Source: Gammaproteobacteria bacterium
GTDB lineage: Bacteria; Pseudomonadota; Gammaproteobacteria; Steroidobacterales; Steroidobacteraceae
NCBI GenBank assembly: GCA_005877965.1
Contig: VBNP01000063.1
Span: 1-21,988, forward strand
Reading direction: 5' to 3'
DNA: 21,988 nucleotides
In this document: positions 21,524 through 21,988 of the stretch, one piece after another
How positions within the stretch are numbered: the stretch's first letter is position 1
How the letters are laid out: every line of letters begins with the position of its first letter
The notes under the pieces: model-generated
Seen by the model: only the letters and a program-made list of their open reading frames with translations
What the model was told of the DNA's origin: nothing
Databases searched by the model: none
Program-made: the position numbers and the translations under genes

Positions 21524-21988
21524 ATGGACAGCACAGCTCGCCACCGATGCTTGTCGACCGTGGACCGGCTGGTGCTGGAGCGCGGTGAGCTCGATCCTCT
21601 GGAGTTCTTGCTCGCGATGGGCTGCCTGGACTACGCGGATTATCGGGAATGGCGGCATCGGCGGCGGCGGGAGTTGCAGTCGGCGCTGACGATTCCCGTC
21701 GAGGAAGTCACCGCGGCCTTGGCGCACGCGCAGGCGTACGCGGCCGAGCAGCACCTCGGCATCGAGGTCTGTCCTCCGACCGCGTGGGATCAAGACCAAG
21801 GGTCGCTGTCCATCGGCCCGTCAAAGACCCTGGCGGAGCTGTGCAGCCAGCGGCTCGTGCGACCCGGCGACCGCCGGCAGCGGGATTTGTTCCAGGACAG
21901 CGCCAGAACGGTCGCCCTGGAGGCGCTCAACCGCACGCTGGCAGAACATCGATTCGATGCGGCTCGCACCGCACTCGAGCGCCTGAGT
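21524..21988 (+). CDS. Uncharacterised protein, N-terminal part (runs off the right edge)
   Basis: An open frame of 155 codons from ATG at 21524 is still open at the last base. It encodes a soluble, probably helical protein with no signal peptide or membrane segment. Visible features are ELDPLEFLLAMGCLDYADY (about residues 22-40), a basic RHRRRRE run, an Ala-rich helix, and RQRDLFQDS (about 123-131) followed by an amphipathic segment ending FDAARTALERL. The DLFxDS-plus-helix end resembles, from memory, uncharacterised proteobacterial proteins with TPR-like helices, but I cannot name a family. The gap to the RES gene is 59 bases with no clear promoter. No ribosome binding site precedes the ATG and the next upstream in-frame codon of note is a stop, so the start is only moderately sure. 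Codon choice looks coding (GC-rich third positions). Confidence 0.68.
   Translation, partial: MDSTARHRCLSTVDRLVLERGELDPLEFLLAMGCLDYADYREWRHRRRRELQSALTIPVEEVTAALAHAQAYAAEQHLGIEVCPPTAWDQDQGSLSIGPSKTLAELCSQRLVRPGDRRQRDLFQDSARTVALEALNRTLAEHRFDAARTALERLS

Noticed and set aside
1..21988. CRISPR array, insertion sequence, rRNA genes or a riboswitch
   Set aside because: No regularly spaced repeats, transposase motifs, ribosomal RNA segments or aptamer-like long leaders were seen; nearly all the sequence is tightly packed coding DNA.

Overview
The window looks like chromosomal DNA of a high-GC gammaproteobacterium. The left 17 kb keeps the order familiar from E. coli: queG, divergent from nnr-tsaE-amiC-mutL-miaA-hfq-hflX-hflK-hflC-yjeT-purA, followed by the cluster pcnB-folK-dgk-panB-panC. 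The protein sequences suggest a Xanthomonadales, Nevskiales or Steroidobacter-like lineage, but the genus cannot be fixed by eye. GC content is high (68% in one 60-base line counted by hand), and several genes start with GTG or probably TTG.

Layout. Positions 1-291 hold the start of a membrane glycosyltransferase (GT39 type) that runs off the left edge. Positions 294-11680, minus strand, hold a tightly packed run: purA (AMP synthesis), yjeT, hflC and hflK (membrane SPFH complex that controls FtsH), hflX (ribosome-splitting GTPase), hfq (RNA chaperone), miaA (tRNA i6A37), mutL (mismatch repair), amiC (cell-separation amidase), tsaE (tRNA t6A37) and nnr (NAD(P)HX repair). Gaps are mostly 0-50 bp. 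A recognisable promoter lies before amiC and a short leader before hfq. A 32-bp divergent gap leads into queG on the plus strand (last step of queuosine synthesis). Positions 12817-17174, minus strand, hold pcnB-folK-dgk-panB-panC: RNA polyadenylation, folate, deoxynucleoside salvage and pantothenate. Three genes of the left run or its neighbour (miaA, tsaE, queG) modify tRNA.

At 17250-17325 lies a tRNA-Glu with anticodon CUC on the plus strand, with its own promoter. The character then changes. Immediately after the tRNA there is a short non-coding stretch with paired GTCCAAC repeats resembling an integrase attachment arm, but no integrase. It is followed by accessory genes: a lower-GC membrane-anchored S41-type protease-like protein, a protein with an N-terminal SEC-C zinc motif, and, divergent from it, a ParS/Xre-type antitoxin and RES toxin pair with a clear promoter and two direct repeats just downstream of the -10. 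A further uncharacterised reading frame runs off the right edge.

I found no CRISPR array, rRNA, insertion sequence or riboswitch. The left 17 kb is ordinary, well-conserved housekeeping DNA. The only candidate for something less described is the accessory block at 19026-21988, where a SEC-C protein whose C-terminus resembles the ParS toxin-binding domain sits next to a ParS-RES module and an unknown gene. That link is an inference from position and motif, not a demonstrated system.
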